DNA from: DASTFY01 sp963769115
GTDB taxonomy: Bacteria > Actinomycetota > Acidimicrobiia > Acidimicrobiales > Ilumatobacteraceae
Length of the DNA stretch: 64,000 nt
Reading direction: 5' to 3'
Assembly: GCA_963769115.1 (NCBI GenBank)
Contig: CAVYKN010000008.1
Span: 1-64,000 of the forward strand
Under the pieces are notes generated by a model. That model was not told the origin of the DNA and ran no database searches. It saw only the letters and a list, made by a program, of their open reading frames with translations. Made by a program: the position numbers and the translations under genes. How positions within the stretch are numbered: the stretch's first letter is position 1; each line of letters starts with the position of its first letter. Of this stretch, positions 19,597 through 28,812 are shown in pieces.

Positions 19597-20437
19597 TCAG
19601 TAGCCGAGGCGGGCGATGCGGTCCGGACGCCGTTGCCAGTCCTTGTCGACGGTGACGTGCAGCTCGAGGAACGCCCCCTCGGGGAGGGCGGCCCGCACCG
19701 CGGTCCCCACGGCCTTGAGCACGGACCCGCCCTTGCCGATGACCATCCCCTTCTGGCTCTCCCGCTCGACCACGATCTCGACCCGCACGCGCGGCCACTC
19801 CCACTCCGTCACCCTGGTGGCGATCGAGTACGGCAGCTCGTCGTGCGTCGCCGCCAACAGCTGCTCCCGCACGAGCTCGGCCACCCACCAGCTCTCGGGC
19901 ACGTCGCTCACGACGTCGGGCGGGAAGTAGGCCGGGCCCTCGGGAACCCGGTCGGCCAGGTGGTCGAGCAGCTCGGGCACGCCCTTCCCCGTCACCGACG
20001 AGACGGGGAAGTAGGCGGACGCCTCCAGCTCGGCCGCTGACGCCAGCTGGCGCAGCACCCGGTCGGAGCTCGCCACGATCGATCTTGCTGACGACGACCA
20101 CCATCCGCTCGGCGGGCAGCCGGGCGGCGACGAATCGATCGCCCCGCCCGAACGGCTGCGTGGCGTCGAGCACGAGGCAGTACACGTCGATGTCGTCGAA
20201 GGCGTCCACCGCGGTCGCGTTGAGCCGCTCCCCGAGCGCCGTCACCGGCTTGTGGATGCCGGGCGTGTCGACGAACACGAGCTGCAGACCGGGTCTGTTC
20301 ACGATGGCTCGCACCTGGGTGCGCGTCGTCTGCGGCTTGTCCGAGACGATGCTCACCTTCTGCCCGACGAGCGCGTTCAACAGCGTCGACTTGCCGACGT
20401 TCGGTCGGCCGGCGAGCGTCACGAATCCCGAGCGCAT
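19597..20437 (-). CDS. era: GTPase Era (frame disrupted)
   Basis: About 280 residues. GTPase motifs GRPNVGKSTLLNALVG, the switch region PQTTRTQ, DTPGIHKP and a VSKID variant of NKxD, followed by the C-terminal KH RNA-binding domain with GMVIGKGGSVLKAVG and the ending RIARLGY. Era binds the 3' end of 16S rRNA during 30S maturation. One extra base near 20080 joins the two halves. The ATG follows the upstream stop by 11 bp. Last gene of the phoH-ybeY-CorC-like-era string. Confidence 0.94.
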
Positions 20438-20448
20438 GGCGCGCGGGA

Positions 20449-21838
20449 TCAGCCGGTGGCCGCGGCGTCGTCCGGCGCGCCGGCGGCCGGTTCGTCGCCA
20501 CGGACGGGCGCTCGCGGGCCCCGCGATCGTCGGGACCGGGACTCCTGCTGTCCTCCGCCACATGCCGGCCGGGTGCGACCGAGACCCGGACGCGCCGGAT
20601 CCGGTGGCCGTCGAGCTGCTCGGCCGCGAAGCGCCAGCCGTTCGACTCGACGGCCTCCCCCTTGACGGGCACGTGGCCGAGGGTGCTGAACACGAACCCG
20701 GCGATGGTGTCCCAGTCCTCGTCGGGCAGCTCGATCTCGAGGAGGTCGTTCAGGTCGCCGATGCTCATCCCGCCGTCGACGACGTACGTGCCGTCGGGGA
20801 GGTGCAGGACCTCCCGGTCCTCACGGTCGAACTCGTCGACGATCTCGCCGACCAGCTCCTCCAGGCAGTCCTCCAGGGTGACCATGCCGGCGATGTCGCC
20901 GTACTCGTCCAAGACGATGGTCAGGTGGAACTTCTCGGCCTGCATCTCGCGCATCAGCCGGTTGAGCGGCTTGTTCTCGGGCACGAACCGGACCGGCCGG
21001 GCCACGGCGGCCGCCGGTTCATCCCCCCGCCCGTCCCGCTCGGCCCGCATCAGATCCTTGGCGTGACCGAGGCCGACCACTTCGTCCTCCCCCGCGCCCA
21101 TCACCGGCAGCCGGCTGAAGCCGTGTTCGATGGCGATGTCGAGCGCGCCGCTGACGGTCGCGTCGTGGGGGATCAGCACCATGTCCGGCCGCGGCACCAT
21201 GACCTCGCGGGCCACGGTGTCGCCGAACTCGATGATGGACTCGATGAGCTCGCGCTCCTCGCGTTCGATGACCTCGTCCTCGGCCGCGGCCTCGACGATC
21301 CCGAGCAGCTCCTGCTCCGACACGAACGGCCCCTGCTTCAGGCCCTTGCCGGGCAGGATCACGTTCGTGAGGCCGATCAGCGCCCTTGGAGATGAGCTGC
21401 AGGGGCGGGAAACGGACGAGCGCGGCGGTGATCGGCGTGCTGATGAGCGCGGCCCGCTCGGGATGGAGCACGGCGTAGGTCTTCGGCACGGCCTCGGCCA
21501 AGCACGAAGAAGACGATGACGTTGAGGATGAAAGCAACGATCACCCCGACCGTGCCGAACAGGCGGGCGGCCAGGATCGACGTCAGGAAGGCCTGCGCGG
21601 TCTGGCAGATCGTCACCGTCACGAGCAGCGCGTTGAGGAAGCGCTCGGGCTGGCTGGCCAGCGCGGCCAGGGCCCGAGTCGAACGGTTGCCGGTGGCATC
21701 GGCCATCGCCTGCGCCTTCACCTTGCTGATGCGGTTCAGTGCGGTCTCGGCCATGGCCAGGAAGGCCAGCGCCACGATCAGCAGGACGATGGCGACGAGC
21801 GTCCAGACGTCCGTGGAGGTCAGCTCGATACCGAACAT
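20449..21838 (-). CDS. CorC/HlyC-family CBS-domain membrane protein (frame disrupted)
   Basis: About 460 residues. The N-terminal DUF21/CNNM membrane domain (VAIVLLIVALAFLAMAETAL, VIVAFILNVIVFFV) is followed by a CBS pair (REVMVPRPDMVLIPHDA, LDEYGDIAGMVTLEDCLEEL) and a C-terminal CorC_HlyC domain (YVVDGGMSIGDLNDLLEI). Such proteins are implicated in magnesium or cobalt transport. Frame switches near 21500, 21385 and 20525; after the last, the protein ends at TGA near 20449. The ATG overlaps the ybeY stop (TGATG). The gene commonly sits between ybeY and era in actinobacteria. Confidence 0.88.
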
Positions 21839-22434
21839 CAGGGAACGTCCTGGCTGAAGCCGACCGGCGCGGGACCGTCCCAGTGCAAGGTCTGCAGCAG
21901 GTCGACCTCGCGGGCCCGCATCCGGGCACGCTCCTCGGCCTCGGCGTGGTCGTGGCCGAGCACGTGCAGGACACCGTGGACGACGAGCAGCGCCAGCTCG
22001 TCGTCGACCGTGCCGGCGTGGGTGGCCGCCTGCGCCGCCGCCACGCTCGGGCACACGACCACGTCACCGAGCAGCAGCGGCAGGTCGCCGGGATCGGCCG
22101 GGGGGCGATCGGGACCGCGCCGGTGCGGACCGGGGCCGTCGTCGACCTCGACCAGCTCGCCGTCGATCGGGAAGGCCAGCACGTCGGTGGGGCCCGGCGT
22201 GCCGAGGAACTCCTCGTTCAGGATGGCGATGTCGTCCTCGCTCACGAACAGCAGGCTGAGCTCGGCGTGGCCGCGGACGCCCTCGGCCAGCAGGACGCCT
22301 TCCGCCAGCCGGCCCCAGCGGGCGGTGTCGACGGGCACTTGGGCCTGCTCGTCGGCCACGAACACCTCGAGATCACCGTCACCACCGACCCGGGAGCGGC
22401 GACCGAGGTCGGGCCGGGCCGGGTCAGCGGTCAT
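21838..22434 (-). CDS. ybeY: Endoribonuclease YbeY
   Basis: 198 codons, intact. The zinc motif HGVLHVLGHDHAEAEE (H-x3-H-x5-H, near residues 150-165) and LNEEFLGTPGPTDVLAFP are diagnostic. The segment between them is longer and more acidic than in E. coli (EVDDGPGPHRRG). YbeY takes part in 16S rRNA 3'-end maturation and ribosome quality control. It overlaps both phoH upstream (11 bp) and the CorC-like gene downstream (TGATG), so the string is tightly coupled. Confidence 0.94.
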   Translation of the reverse strand: MTADPARPDLGRRSRVGGDGDLEVFVADEQAQVPVDTARWGRLAEGVLLAEGVRGHAELSLLFVSEDDIAILNEEFLGTPGPTDVLAFPIDGELVEVDDGPGPHRRGPDRPPADPGDLPLLLGDVVVCPSVAAAQAATHAGTVDDELALLVVHGVLHVLGHDHAEAEERARMRAREVDLLQTLHWDGPAPVGFSQDVP

Positions 22435-23380
22435 CGCCGCCCGCCTGCTCGTAGGCGGCGACGATGTCGGCCACGATCTTGTGGCGAACGACGTCGGCCT
22501 GGCTCAGGTGGATGAAGGCCAGACCGTCGATGCCGGTCAGGATCCGTTCCAGGCCGATGAGACCACTCCGCCCGCCCTGGACGTCCACCTGGGTCACGTC
22601 GCCCGTGACGACCACCTTCGATCCGAACCCGATCCGGGTCAAGAACATCTTCATCTGCTCGGGCGAGGTGTTCTGCGCTTCGTCGAGGATGATGAAGCTG
22701 TTGTTGAGCGTCCGACCCCGCATGAACGCCAGCGGAGCCACCTCCACCGTCTGACGCTCCAGCAGTCGCTGCGCGCCCTCGGGCTCGACCATGTCGTAGA
22801 GCGCGTCGTAGAGCGGCCGCAGGTACGGGTCGACCTTCGCCATGAGGTCACCGGGCAGGAAGCCCAACCGCTCGCCGGCCTCCACCGCCGGCCGGGTGAG
22901 GATGATGCGCTGCACCTCCTTGGCCTGCAGCGCCTGGACGGCCATGGCCACGGCCAGCCAGCTCTTGCCCGTGCCGGCCGGGCCGATGCCGAACGTGATG
23001 ACGTTCGATCGGATGGCGTCGATGTAGCGCTTCTGCCCGGCGGTCTTCGGCCGGACCGTGTCGTCCCCTGCGTGCTGCGCAGCACCTCGTGGGTGAGGAC
23101 CTCGCTCGGACGCTCGGCGGCGCGGAGCATGTCGATCGAACGCGTCACGCTCGCCGCGTCGAGGGATTGACCACGCTCGAGCAGGAGCACGAGCTCCTCG
23201 AAGAGATGCGCGACCTGCTCGGCCTCACCGCCCTGCACGCGCGATCTCGGTGCCGCGCACGAAGATGTCCGTGTCGGGGAACGACTCCTCGATGAGGCGG
23301 AGGTGCTCGTCGCGGTGCCCGAGCAGGCCGGCCATGAGATGGGTCCCGGGCACGCTGACGTTGACCTGGGTGACACTCAC
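22424..23380 (-). CDS. phoH: PhoH-family ATPase/RNA-binding protein (frame disrupted)
   Basis: About 315 residues. N-terminal PhoH extension (SVTQVNVSVPG, GHRDEHLRLIEESFPDTDIF, HLFEELVLLLERGQSLDAA) and ATPase core with Walker A FGIGPAGTGKSWLA and Walker B NNSFIILDEAQNTSPEQMK. Extra bases near 23245 and 23070 shift the frame. Two GTG starts are possible: 23395, or 23380, which overlaps the stop of an 11-codon ORF as GTGA; I chose 23380. First gene of the phoH-ybeY-CorC-like-era string. Confidence 0.9.
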
Positions 23381-23412
23381 GCTGGAGGTAGCCACCTCAC
23401 GAGGCTCGGCAC
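23377..23412 (-). CDS. 11-codon leaderless ORF ahead of phoH
   Basis: GTG-started ORF encoding MPSLVRWLPPA. TAGCGT lies 7 nt upstream (23420-23425, minus strand), as for leaderless genes in this window. Its TGA overlaps the phoH GTG at 23380. If phoH instead starts at 23395, this would be an out-of-frame overlap only. Confidence 0.4.
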   Translation of the reverse strand: MPSLVRWLPPA

Positions 23413-23535
23413 GGCGGCCACGCTACCGGACGGGCGCGACCAGCCGGGATCCCCCGGCGAGCCCGGTGCTCGGAGCCCAACCCGCCCCTGACACCCTGCC
23501 CGGCTCTGTGCCCGACCGGCGGCTGTCCCGGGGCG

Positions 23536-23547
23536 TAGACTGCCTTG
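23536..23547 (+). promoter_or_regulatory. Leaderless -10 box ahead of desaturase leader ORF
   Basis: TAGACT (23536-23541) followed by 6 nt and ATG at 23548. No ribosome site lies in between. Confidence 0.45.
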
Positions 23548-23616
23548 ATGCTCACGGCGACCTCCGCTTTGAATGACGCGTGGCTCGCCGCTCTGCTTGC
23601 CCTGCAACCCAGGTGA
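23548..23616 (+). CDS. 22-codon leaderless ORF ahead of desaturase
   Basis: ATG-started ORF beginning MLTATSALNDAW and ending in LQPR, then TGA at 23614 overlapping the GTG of the desaturase (GTGA). It is Leu/Ala rich. A single-base indel could alternatively make it the true N-terminus of the desaturase, which is a real worry in this window. Confidence 0.4.
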   Translation: MLTATSALNDAWLAALLALQPR

Positions 23617-24527
23617 CCGCCACCGTCAGCCCGGCGTCCCCGCCCGCTGCGGCCGCGCCGGCGCCACCGACCGCACCTCCGTCCGGCATCTCCTGGGGCA
23701 CGGTGGCCGGGCTCGGCATCATCCACCTCGGCGCCGTGCTCGGCCTGGTGTACGCCATCCTCCGACCGTCGGTGCCCACGCTCATCCTCGCCGTCGTGTT
23801 GTACCTGCTCGGTGGGATGTCGATCACGGCGGGCTACCACCGGCTGTTCGCCCATCGCACCTACCGCGCCTCGGCTCCGGTCCGCTGGTTCTTCCTCGCC
23901 TTCGGCGCGTCGACGTTCCAGAACTCGGCGCTGTCGTGGAGCGCGGACCACCGCGCTCACCACGCCGACACCGACGGTCCGGGCGATCCTCACGCCATCA
24001 CCAAGGGCGTCTGGTGGGCGCACATGGGTTGGCTCTTCTACCGCCGTGAGTGCTCGGCCGACGTGAGCCGACTGACCGACCTGTACGCCGTGCGCAGCGT
24101 GCGCCTGCAGAACCGCTACTACGCGGTGCTCGCCATCGGTCTGGGGCTCGTGCTCCCCACCGCCATCGCCTCGACGTGGGGCGACCCGTGGGGCGGCCTG
24201 CTCGTGGCCGGCGTGCTCCGGGGGGCCGTGCTCCTGCAGGCCACCTTCTGCGTGAACTCGCTGGCCCACCTCGTCGGCCGGCGGCGCTACGACGAGTCGG
24301 TGAGCGCGCGGGACAGCGTCCTGACGGCGCTCGTCACCTTCGGCGAGGGCTATCACAGCTACCACCACCGTTTCCCGTTCGACTACCGCAACGCCATCCA
24401 CTGGTGGCAGTACGACCCGAGCAAGTGGCTGATCTGGTCGCTGGCGCGACTCGGGCTGGTGAGCAAGGTACGAACGGCGTCGCCGCAGACGGTGGAACGG
24501 GCAACGGTCGCGGCCCGCACTACCTGA
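23613..24527 (+). CDS. Acyl-CoA/fatty acid desaturase
   Basis: About 304 residues of an integral-membrane di-iron desaturase. The three histidine boxes are present: HRLFAH, HRAHH and HSYHH (in GEGYHSYHHRFPFDY). Membrane pairs flank the first two boxes (ILAVVLYLLGGMSITAGY, YYAVLAIGLGLVLPTAI). The pattern is that of delta-9 stearoyl-CoA-type enzymes such as DesA3, which introduce a double bond to adjust membrane fluidity. Start is either GTG 23613 (coupled to the leader ORF) or GTG 23580. A cold shock gene lies 1 kb away. Confidence 0.9.
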   Translation: MTATVSPASPPAAAAPAPPTAPPSGISWGTVAGLGIIHLGAVLGLVYAILRPSVPTLILAVVLYLLGGMSITAGYHRLFAHRTYRASAPVRWFFLAFGASTFQNSALSWSADHRAHHADTDGPGDPHAITKGVWWAHMGWLFYRRECSADVSRLTDLYAVRSVRLQNRYYAVLAIGLGLVLPTAIASTWGDPWGGLLVAGVLRGAVLLQATFCVNSLAHLVGRRRYDESVSARDSVLTALVTFGEGYHSYHHRFPFDYRNAIHWWQYDPSKWLIWSLARLGLVSKVRTASPQTVERATVAARTT

Positions 24528-24562
24528 CGCCCTGATCCCCCGACGGCGCGCCGGCCTCCCGG

Positions 24563-25439
24563 TCAGCTCGGCCCGCGGGCCTTCTCGCGCGAGCGGGAAG
24601 ATGACCTCTTCGCCGGCGGCCTCGTCCATCGCGGCGTCGCGGCGCTCCGCGTCCAGTGGCGCCAGCCCCTCGGCGGCGGCCAGGGCCAGGGGCAGCAGGC
24701 GGACATCCCCCGGCGTGCAGAAGGCGTGGACGCCGGGAGTCGAGAGCGCGAACCGGATGCCGTTGGCGATCCGCTCGGCGTCGGTATGCGGCCGGTACCA
24801 GGTCGTCGCGGTGACCTCGCCGTCACCCCAAGGTCCCTGGGCCACGGCCTTGATGGCCATCACCCCCACGTCGCGGGCGGCGCACTCCTCGAGCAGCGCC
24901 TCGGCGTCGGCGCGGTAGACAGGGTCGGCCCACACCCGCGGGTACACGGGGAACATGACGGTGTCGAGGTCGTAGCGGCGGAGCGCTTCCAGCTGCGCCT
25001 GCGGCGTGCCGAGGTCGTGACCGGTGATCCCGACGAAGCGGGTCAGGCCCTCGTCGCGGGCGCGGAGGATGACCTCCGCCGCGCCGGCCCGTTGCTCGAG
25101 CACCTCCAGGTCGGTGACGCCGTGGAGCTGGTAGAGGTCGAGGTGGTCGCAACCCAACCGTTCGAGGGTGCGCTCGAGGTGGGCGCGGACACCGTCGGGG
25201 TTGGAGCGGTCGCTCTTGCCGGCCACGAACAGCTGGTCGCGGACGGCTGGCACGTGGGGGCCGACGAGCACCTCGGCGTCTCCGTACGTGGGCGCGATGT
25301 CGAGGTGGTTGACGCCTGCGGCCAACGCCGACCGGAAGGCCTGCTCGGTCTCGTCGGGTGAGCTGCGGCCGAACGCCGCCGCGCCGAGGACGGCGACGGA
25401 CGACTCATGGCCGGTGCGGCCGAGACGACGACGCTGCAT
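24563..25439 (-). CDS. Aldo/keto reductase (C-terminal frameshift)
   Basis: About 291 residues. Begins MQRRRLGRTGHESSVAVLG; catalytic tetrad residues are recognisable as Asp and Tyr in HLDIAPTYGD, Lys in VAGKSD and His in YQLHGV. One extra base near 24593 changes the last residues; corrected, the protein ends EKARGPS at 24563. NADPH-dependent carbonyl reduction is the family role; substrate unknown. Tail-to-tail with the desaturase. Confidence 0.87.
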
Positions 25440-25561
25440 GCGCGCTCCCTCCCCTGGAAGCTCCGGGAGCCCTGTCCCGGATCAGCGGCGGGCGGACCGC
25501 CGGTGCAGGTGCGCGGCCATGGGCCGGCACCCGCAGCGGCTCGTTGAGCTGATGTTCCCGA

Positions 25562-25765
25562 TCAGATCGGGCGGACGTTGGTGGCCTGCGGGCCCTTGCG
25601 GCCCGGCCCCTCCTCGAACTCGACCTTCTGACCCTCGGCCAGCCCACGGGGGCCGGCGTCAACGATCGCTGAGATGTGAACGAAGAGGTCGTTGCCACCG
25701 CCGTCGGGGGCGATGAATCCGTACCCCTTGTCAGCGTTGAACCACTTCACGGTGCCGACTGCCAT
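25562..25765 (-). CDS. Cold shock protein (CspA family)
   Basis: 67 codons from the ATG at 25765. Single OB-fold cold shock domain with VGTVKWFNADKGYGFIAPD (RNP1 KGYGFI) and DLFVHISAI (RNP2). Binds single-stranded RNA/DNA as an RNA chaperone. The upstream frame to 25897 has no coding character; it is better read as an untranslated leader, as common in csp genes. The leader contains a small GTACTC/GAGTAC hairpin and a purine-rich stretch before the ATG. Confidence 0.95.
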   Translation of the reverse strand: MAVGTVKWFNADKGYGFIAPDGGGNDLFVHISAIVDAGPRGLAEGQKVEFEEGPGRKGPQATNVRPI

Positions 25766-25941
25766 TGTGTTGACTACTTTCTTTTCTTTCCACGCTTCGG
25801 ATGCACCGCGTACTCGTGGAGTACTCCTGATATGGGGGGCGCAGAGGGCGGCCTGCATGGAACGACCACCGGTCGAAAGGCTAGCAGCCATCCCCAACGA
25901 CGAGCCGATTCGGCCGGTTGACCATCGAGGGAGGGACCCAC
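25766..25941. other. Intergenic region between divergent csp and DsbA-like genes
   Basis: 176 bp that hold the putative csp leader (minus strand: purine-rich GAAAGAAAAGAAAG, inverted GTACTC/GAGTAC, TATCAG as a possible -10) and, at the other end, the ribosome site of the DsbA-family gene. No further ORF is convincing. Confidence 0.4.
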
Positions 25942-26625
25942 ATGGGTGACGCGACAGCCGGCGGCGAACGGGTCGACTTCCACTTCGACGTGATGTGCCC
26001 GTGGGCGTACCAGAGCGCGGTGTGGATCCGGGACGTCCGCCGCCAGAACGGGCTCACGATCTCGTGGCGGTTCTTCAGCCTCGAGGAGATCAACCGGCAG
26101 GAAGGGAAGAAGCACCCGTGGGAGCGACCGTGGTCCTACGGCTGGTCGCTGTTGCGCGTCGCCGCGCTGCTGCGGCGACAGTCGATGGACGACGTCGACC
26201 GGTTCTACGACGTGGCCGGGCGCTGGTTGCACGTGGAGGGCCGCAAACCGCACACGCCCGACGGGGCGCGGGCGGTGCTGGCGGAGGTCGGGCTCGACCC
26301 TGCGCTGGTCGACGAGGCCATCGACGATCCCACGACGCACGATGAGGTGCTGTCGGATCACGAGCGCGTGGTTGCGGCCGGTGGCTTCGGTGTGCCGACG
26401 CTCTTCTTCGACGGCACCTGCATCTTCGGCCCCGTGGTCGTCCCCGCGCCGACGGGCCCGGCGGCGCTGCGCCTGTGGGAGCTCGTGCAGGGATGGCGGG
26501 AGTTCCCGAGCCTGTACGAGCTGCGCCGGCCGAAGTCCCACGAGGACTGGATGATCATCAACGACGCCTTCCAGCCCTACCTCACCGCCCGCGACTGGAT
26601 GACGATCCAGAAGCCCGTGGCCTGA
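25942..26625 (+). CDS. DsbA-family thioredoxin-fold protein (FrnE-like)
   Basis: 227 codons from ATG 25942, preceded by GGGAGGG at 6 nt. The DSBA fold shows as DFHFDVMCPWAYQSAVW at the N-terminus and GFGVPTLFFDG (cis-Pro loop) in the C-terminal half. The active-site motif CPWA has a single Cys, as in FrnE and 2-hydroxychromene-2-carboxylate isomerase relatives, so it is unlikely to be a classical disulfide oxidase. No signal peptide; cytoplasmic. Substrate unknown. Confidence 0.85.
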   Translation: MGDATAGGERVDFHFDVMCPWAYQSAVWIRDVRRQNGLTISWRFFSLEEINRQEGKKHPWERPWSYGWSLLRVAALLRRQSMDDVDRFYDVAGRWLHVEGRKPHTPDGARAVLAEVGLDPALVDEAIDDPTTHDEVLSDHERVVAAGGFGVPTLFFDGTCIFGPVVVPAPTGPAALRLWELVQGWREFPSLYELRRPKSHEDWMIINDAFQPYLTARDWMTIQKPVA

Positions 26626-26634
26626 TCGGGTGCG

Positions 26635-27339
26635 TCAGGGGGCGTCGAGGCGCAGCGGGACGACGCCGCCCCGGAGCGTCCGGCCGGTCGTGGTGACCTG
26701 CTGCACGCCGACGCCGTCCACGACCACGTCGAGATCGCGCCACTCCCGCCCGTCGGGGAACGTGGCGTGGAGGCTGCGGGGCACGATCGTGCGACCCGAC
26801 GCGGTGAGGGCCTGCGGTTGCGACCACCGCACCGCCGACGACGGATCGCGCCCGCGGCAGAACAGCTCGCTCCACATCACGAAGCCGCCGAGGCGGTCGC
26901 CGGCCGCGTAGAGCTCCCGGATGGTGACACCGGACCCTGTCGTCAGATCGGTCACCGTGGCCGCCCAGCCCGCGACGCCGGGATGGATCGTGAAGCGGTA
27001 CGGCACGCCGGGCAGCCACGCGAAGTTGCGGGTGTTCCGATCGCCGGGGATGCCATCGAGGGGTGAGTCGCTGCCCTCGAGCACGGACGTGACGTCGGCC
27101 GCCTGCGCGTACCCGCCCCAGTTGACCGCCCGGCCGCCCGGGTGCCGGGGGTTCCACTGAAGGCCCGTGTGCGCGGCGCCGTACGAGCGTCCGCTGCCGT
27201 CGAGGAACGACGCCTGCAAGGCCCAGAAGTACAGCGTCGGGACGGCCGGCGGGACGAGCACCTCGAGCACGACCGAGCAGGAGATCACCGGCTCGTCGGA
27301 CGGCACCCCGTGCCACCAGAGATGGAAGCCCGACCCCAC
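26635..27339 (-). CDS. Uncharacterised beta-rich protein
   Basis: 234 codons from GTG 27339, preceded by AGGAG at 7 nt. Aromatic-rich beta protein with LYFWALQASFLDGSGRSYG, AHTGLQWNPRHPGGRAVNW and PYRFTIHPG; this recalls DUF3472-type lectin-like or carbohydrate-binding folds, but the match is an impression. No signal peptide, lipobox or membrane segment. Tail-to-tail with the DsbA-family gene. Confidence 0.7.
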   Translation of the reverse strand: MGSGFHLWWHGVPSDEPVISCSVVLEVLVPPAVPTLYFWALQASFLDGSGRSYGAAHTGLQWNPRHPGGRAVNWGGYAQAADVTSVLEGSDSPLDGIPGDRNTRNFAWLPGVPYRFTIHPGVAGWAATVTDLTTGSGVTIRELYAAGDRLGGFVMWSELFCRGRDPSSAVRWSQPQALTASGRTIVPRSLHATFPDGREWRDLDVVVDGVGVQQVTTTGRTLRGGVVPLRLDAP

Positions 27340-27613
27340 ACCGCCACTCCTACCAGGCTTCGGCGGTTCACCAACGGTTGCGGCGGGTGGGCGAGGGGTG
27401 TTGGCGACGGTCCGAGCGAACGGGCTCCGGCCCAGCTAGCATGGTCCCGACACGAGTACCGATCACCTTCCGCTCCGGCGGGTTCCTGGTGGCGGGGCGC
27501 CGTGTGCGGTGGAGCTGCGGTTAGGAACGACGCTGCGGCATTTCCGTGGGACCACTCGGGTCCCCACCGTCCCGCCGGGGCGGACCAAACGTCTGACCAG
27601 AGAGCAGCAACCC

Positions 27614-28780
27614 ATGCAGACCTTCGAAGACCTCGGCGTACCTGACGCCATCGTCGGCGCGCTCCGCGCCCAAGGCATCACCTCGCCATTCCCCATCCAG
27701 GCGCTCACGATGAGCGATGCCCTCGCCGGCCGCGACGTCACCGGCAAGGCCGAGACCGGTTCGGGCAAGACCCTCGCCTTCGGCATCCCGATGCTCGTCC
27801 GGGCCGGGCAGGGCACATCCCGCCTTCCCGCCGGCCTGGTGCTGGCGCCGACCCGCGAGCTGGCGGCCCAGATCACGACCGAGCTGAAGCCGCTCGGCGA
27901 TGCGGTCGGCCTTCGTGTCGGCGTCGTGTACGGCGGCGCGCCGATGGACCCCCAGATCAAGGAGCTCCGCCGCGGCGTCGACGTGCTCGTCGCCACTCCC
28001 GGACGCCTCATCGACCTCATGCGGCGCGGCGCCGTCGGCCTGGAAGGCGTGCGCGTCGTCGCCGTCGACGAGGCCGACCGCATGGCCGACCTCGGCTTCC
28101 TGCCGCCGGTCGAGTGGATCCTGCGTCACGTGCCCAAGGACATCCAGATGATGCTCTTCTCGGCCACGCTCGACGGCGCCGTCGCCCGCCTGGCCCGCCG
28201 CATGGTGGACCCCGTGATGCACGCCGCCGACAACGGCTCCCCGACCGTCGAGGCCATGACCCACCGCTTCCTCAAGGTCCACCACATGGACAAGGCCAAG
28301 GTGGCAGCCCGCCTGGCCCGGGCCAACGGACGCACCCTCGTCTTCTGCCGGACCAAGCGCATGTGCGACAAGGTCTGCCGCGAGCTCGTCTCGCTGGGCG
28401 TGAAGGCCTCCGCCATCCACGGCGACCTCCAGCAGCGCCAGCGCGAGCGCGCTCTGGCCGACTTCGCCGACGGCAGTCGACCGGTGCTCGTGGCGACGGA
28501 CGTCGCCGCCCGCGGCATCCACGTCGACGAGGTGAACACCGTCGTCCACTACGACCCGCCGGACGACCAGAAGGCGTACCTGCACCGCTCGGGCCGCACC
28601 GCCCGCGCCGGGGCCGGTGGGCTCGTCGTCTGTCTCATCGAGTGGAACCAGGAGCTGGACATCCGCCGCATCCAGCGGCGCCTGGGGCTCAGCGACGTGC
28701 CCCCCGTTGAGATGTTCTCGAACGACGCCCGCCTCGACGACCTCGCCGGCTGGGACCCGGTCGTGGAGGTCGTGGCCTGA
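27614..28780 (+). CDS. DEAD-box ATP-dependent RNA helicase
   Basis: 388 codons from ATG 27614; the open frame extends upstream to 27509 but without coding character. All core motifs are present: Q motif (TSPFPIQALTM), motif I AETGSGKT, Ia PTRELAAQI, II DEADRM, III SATLDG, V VATDVAARGIHVDEV, VI HRSGRTARAG. Short C-terminal tail with no dbpA or Csd extension, so a RhlE/DeaD-like generalist. A TAGCAT box near 27436 would give a 170-nt leader, in line with cold-regulated helicases. Works in RNA unwinding, ribosome assembly or decay. Confidence 0.93.
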   Translation: MQTFEDLGVPDAIVGALRAQGITSPFPIQALTMSDALAGRDVTGKAETGSGKTLAFGIPMLVRAGQGTSRLPAGLVLAPTRELAAQITTELKPLGDAVGLRVGVVYGGAPMDPQIKELRRGVDVLVATPGRLIDLMRRGAVGLEGVRVVAVDEADRMADLGFLPPVEWILRHVPKDIQMMLFSATLDGAVARLARRMVDPVMHAADNGSPTVEAMTHRFLKVHHMDKAKVAARLARANGRTLVFCRTKRMCDKVCRELVSLGVKASAIHGDLQQRQRERALADFADGSRPVLVATDVAARGIHVDEVNTVVHYDPPDDQKAYLHRSGRTARAGAGGLVVCLIEWNQELDIRRIQRRLGLSDVPPVEMFSNDARLDDLAGWDPVVEVVA

Positions 28781-28812
28781 GCCACCCGGGAGACCGCGCC
28801 GGGCCGCATGGT

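Noticed and set aside
23397..24562. Aldo/keto reductase frame continuing antisense through the desaturase
   Set aside because: The extension is a read-through caused by one extra base near 24593; the corrected frame stops at 24563.
27509..27613. Earlier start for the DEAD-box helicase
   Set aside because: The upstream 35 codons are basic and unlike the family; the Q-motif region begins just after ATG 27614.
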